DNA of 5,741 nt from Gammaproteobacteria bacterium (GTDB lineage Bacteria; Pseudomonadota; Gammaproteobacteria; Granulosicoccales; Granulosicoccaceae), in contig JAHQVR010000348.1 in assembly GCA_019634245.1 (NCBI GenBank), positions 1 to 5,741 of the forward strand. The letters run 5' to 3'. Below the pieces are notes generated by a model. It was not told the origin of the DNA. It did no database searches and saw only the letters and a program-made list of their open reading frames with translations. The first letter of the stretch is position 1. Each line of letters starts with the position of its first letter. Positions 4,834 through 5,741 of the stretch are shown one piece after another. The translations under genes were made by a program, and so were the position numbers.

Positions 4834-5741
4834 ATGTCATTGATCACGTCGATAAGTCGTGCGGATGCGATCGCCCGGTACACCGAAGTGGCGCACCGAA
4901 TGCCCAAACCTGTTAATCCGGAATCCACGGTAAATGTTGCCGATTTGAGCGAACTGACCGATGAGTTCGACGTGTTTGTGCTCGATGGTTTTGGTGTGTT
5001 GAATGTGGGGGAACACACCATACCTGGCGCGGTGGAACGTGTCGCGCAGTTACAAGCGATGGGCAAACAGGTGTTGGTATTGACCAACGGTGCCACCTTG
5101 CCAGTTGAAAAAACCGTCGAGAAATATACAAAGCGAGGCATGCATTTTTCGTTACCCGATGTTGTATCAAGTCGCAACGCCCTGGAGCAGGCCATGCTGG
5201 CAGAAGAAGATAATATTCTGTGGGGTGTCATTGCAACAGACTTTGCGCAGATCGAAAGGCTGGCGCCGAAGACCATATTGTTAACCGACAACGCCAATGA
5301 CTATGCAAAAGTGGATGCGTTTGTCTTTCTCAGCTCGCTTGATTGGACGCATGAACGCCAGTCGCTACTGCACAGCGCACTTGCCACACGCACACGCCCA
5401 GTGTTGGTCGGTAATCCTGATTTGGTTGCACCGCGTGAATCAGATATGTCAATGGAGCCGGGTCTGTTCGCGCACGAGCTGGCAGATGCCGGTGTTTGCC
5501 AGCCCCGTTTTTATGGTAAGCCGTTTAAAAACGTATTCGACATTGTAGCCAAACGTATTGACAACGTTGAACCGCATCGCATAGCCATGGTTGGAGATTC
5601 ACTGCACACCGATATTTTAGGTGGCGCTAACTACGGCTGGCGAACGGTTCTGATCAAAAACCATGGTTTGATGAAAGAGGCTGATGACGACCAGTGCTTT
5701 GCCCAGACCGGCATACGACCGGACTTTGTTGCTGCTACAAC
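4834..5741 (+). CDS. HAD superfamily subfamily IIA hydrolase-like protein, 3' end outside window
   Basis: An open frame from ATG 4834 runs off the window end and gives 302 residues. HAD motifs are in order: motif I VLDGFGVLNVG (49-59) with nucleophile D51, motif II LTNGA with T84, motif III YGKPF with K229, and motif IV GDS-x3-D (254-260), followed by GGANYGWRTVLI. GNPDLVAP (193-200) between motifs II and III is typical of the subfamily IIA cap (NagD-like). The +2 residue of motif I, normally the Asp acid/base of phosphatases, is F53. A related HAD-IIA group has Trp at this place, so the change may be a family trait rather than damage. The substrate is unknown and ordinary phosphatase activity is doubtful. 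No signal peptide, so cytoplasmic. The gene starts 22 bp after the Rieske-like gene, with no clear Shine-Dalgarno; the first 40 residues are outside the catalytic core and the start could be slightly different. The protein should be nearly complete at the window edge. Confidence 0.88.
   Translation, partial: MSLITSISRADAIARYTEVAHRMPKPVNPESTVNVADLSELTDEFDVFVLDGFGVLNVGEHTIPGAVERVAQLQAMGKQVLVLTNGATLPVEKTVEKYTKRGMHFSLPDVVSSRNALEQAMLAEEDNILWGVIATDFAQIERLAPKTILLTDNANDYAKVDAFVFLSSLDWTHERQSLLHSALATRTRPVLVGNPDLVAPRESDMSMEPGLFAHELADAGVCQPRFYGKPFKNVFDIVAKRIDNVEPHRIAMVGDSLHTDILGGANYGWRTVLIKNHGLMKEADDDQCFAQTGIRPDFVAAT

Noticed and set aside
4812..5297. 161-residue open frame on the minus strand
   Set aside because: It lies fully across the HAD-IIA gene, whose motifs I and II are clear on the + strand. 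The minus translation shows no family signal and is a shadow frame.

Overview
The window (5741 bp, about 50% G+C, every supported gene on the + strand) looks like a chromosomal segment of a proteobacterium, most likely a gammaproteobacterium. This rests on the style of the formate dehydrogenase subunits and the codon use; there is no rRNA, tRNA or phylogenetic marker to confirm it. No mobile element, CRISPR array or RNA gene was seen.

Region 1 (1-2622) is the end of a respiratory formate dehydrogenase operon. It holds the C-terminal 249 residues of the molybdopterin catalytic subunit (cut by the window start), a 194-residue four-cluster [4Fe-4S] electron-transfer subunit, and a 366-residue membrane cytochrome b subunit. 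Together they would oxidise formate and pass electrons through the iron-sulfur chain to heme b and quinone. A 169-bp spacer rich in inverted repeats separates the beta and gamma genes, which is wide compared with the 16 bp between alpha and beta.

Region 2 (2623-2708) is a short gap with a strong hairpin whose T-tract lies on the minus-strand side. It probably marks the end of the formate dehydrogenase transcription unit.

Region 3 (2709-5741) is a compact four-gene run: an unrecognised 184-residue protein, a Sec-exported ankyrin-repeat protein (its ATG overlaps the previous stop as ATGA), a Tat-exported Rieske-fold protein, and a HAD subfamily IIA hydrolase-like protein cut by the window end. 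Gaps are -4, 31 and 22 bp, so co-transcription is likely. Two of the four products should act outside the cytoplasm.

The most interesting item is the Rieske-like protein. It keeps the first cluster box (C-x-H) and the Pro loop (GPAP), but its second box reads C-C-S-E instead of C-P-C-H. The second histidine ligand and both disulfide cysteines are therefore absent. With the ankyrin protein, the unknown protein and a HAD protein that also lacks a usual catalytic residue, it may form an uncharacterised module next to formate dehydrogenase. That functional link is inference from gene order only.
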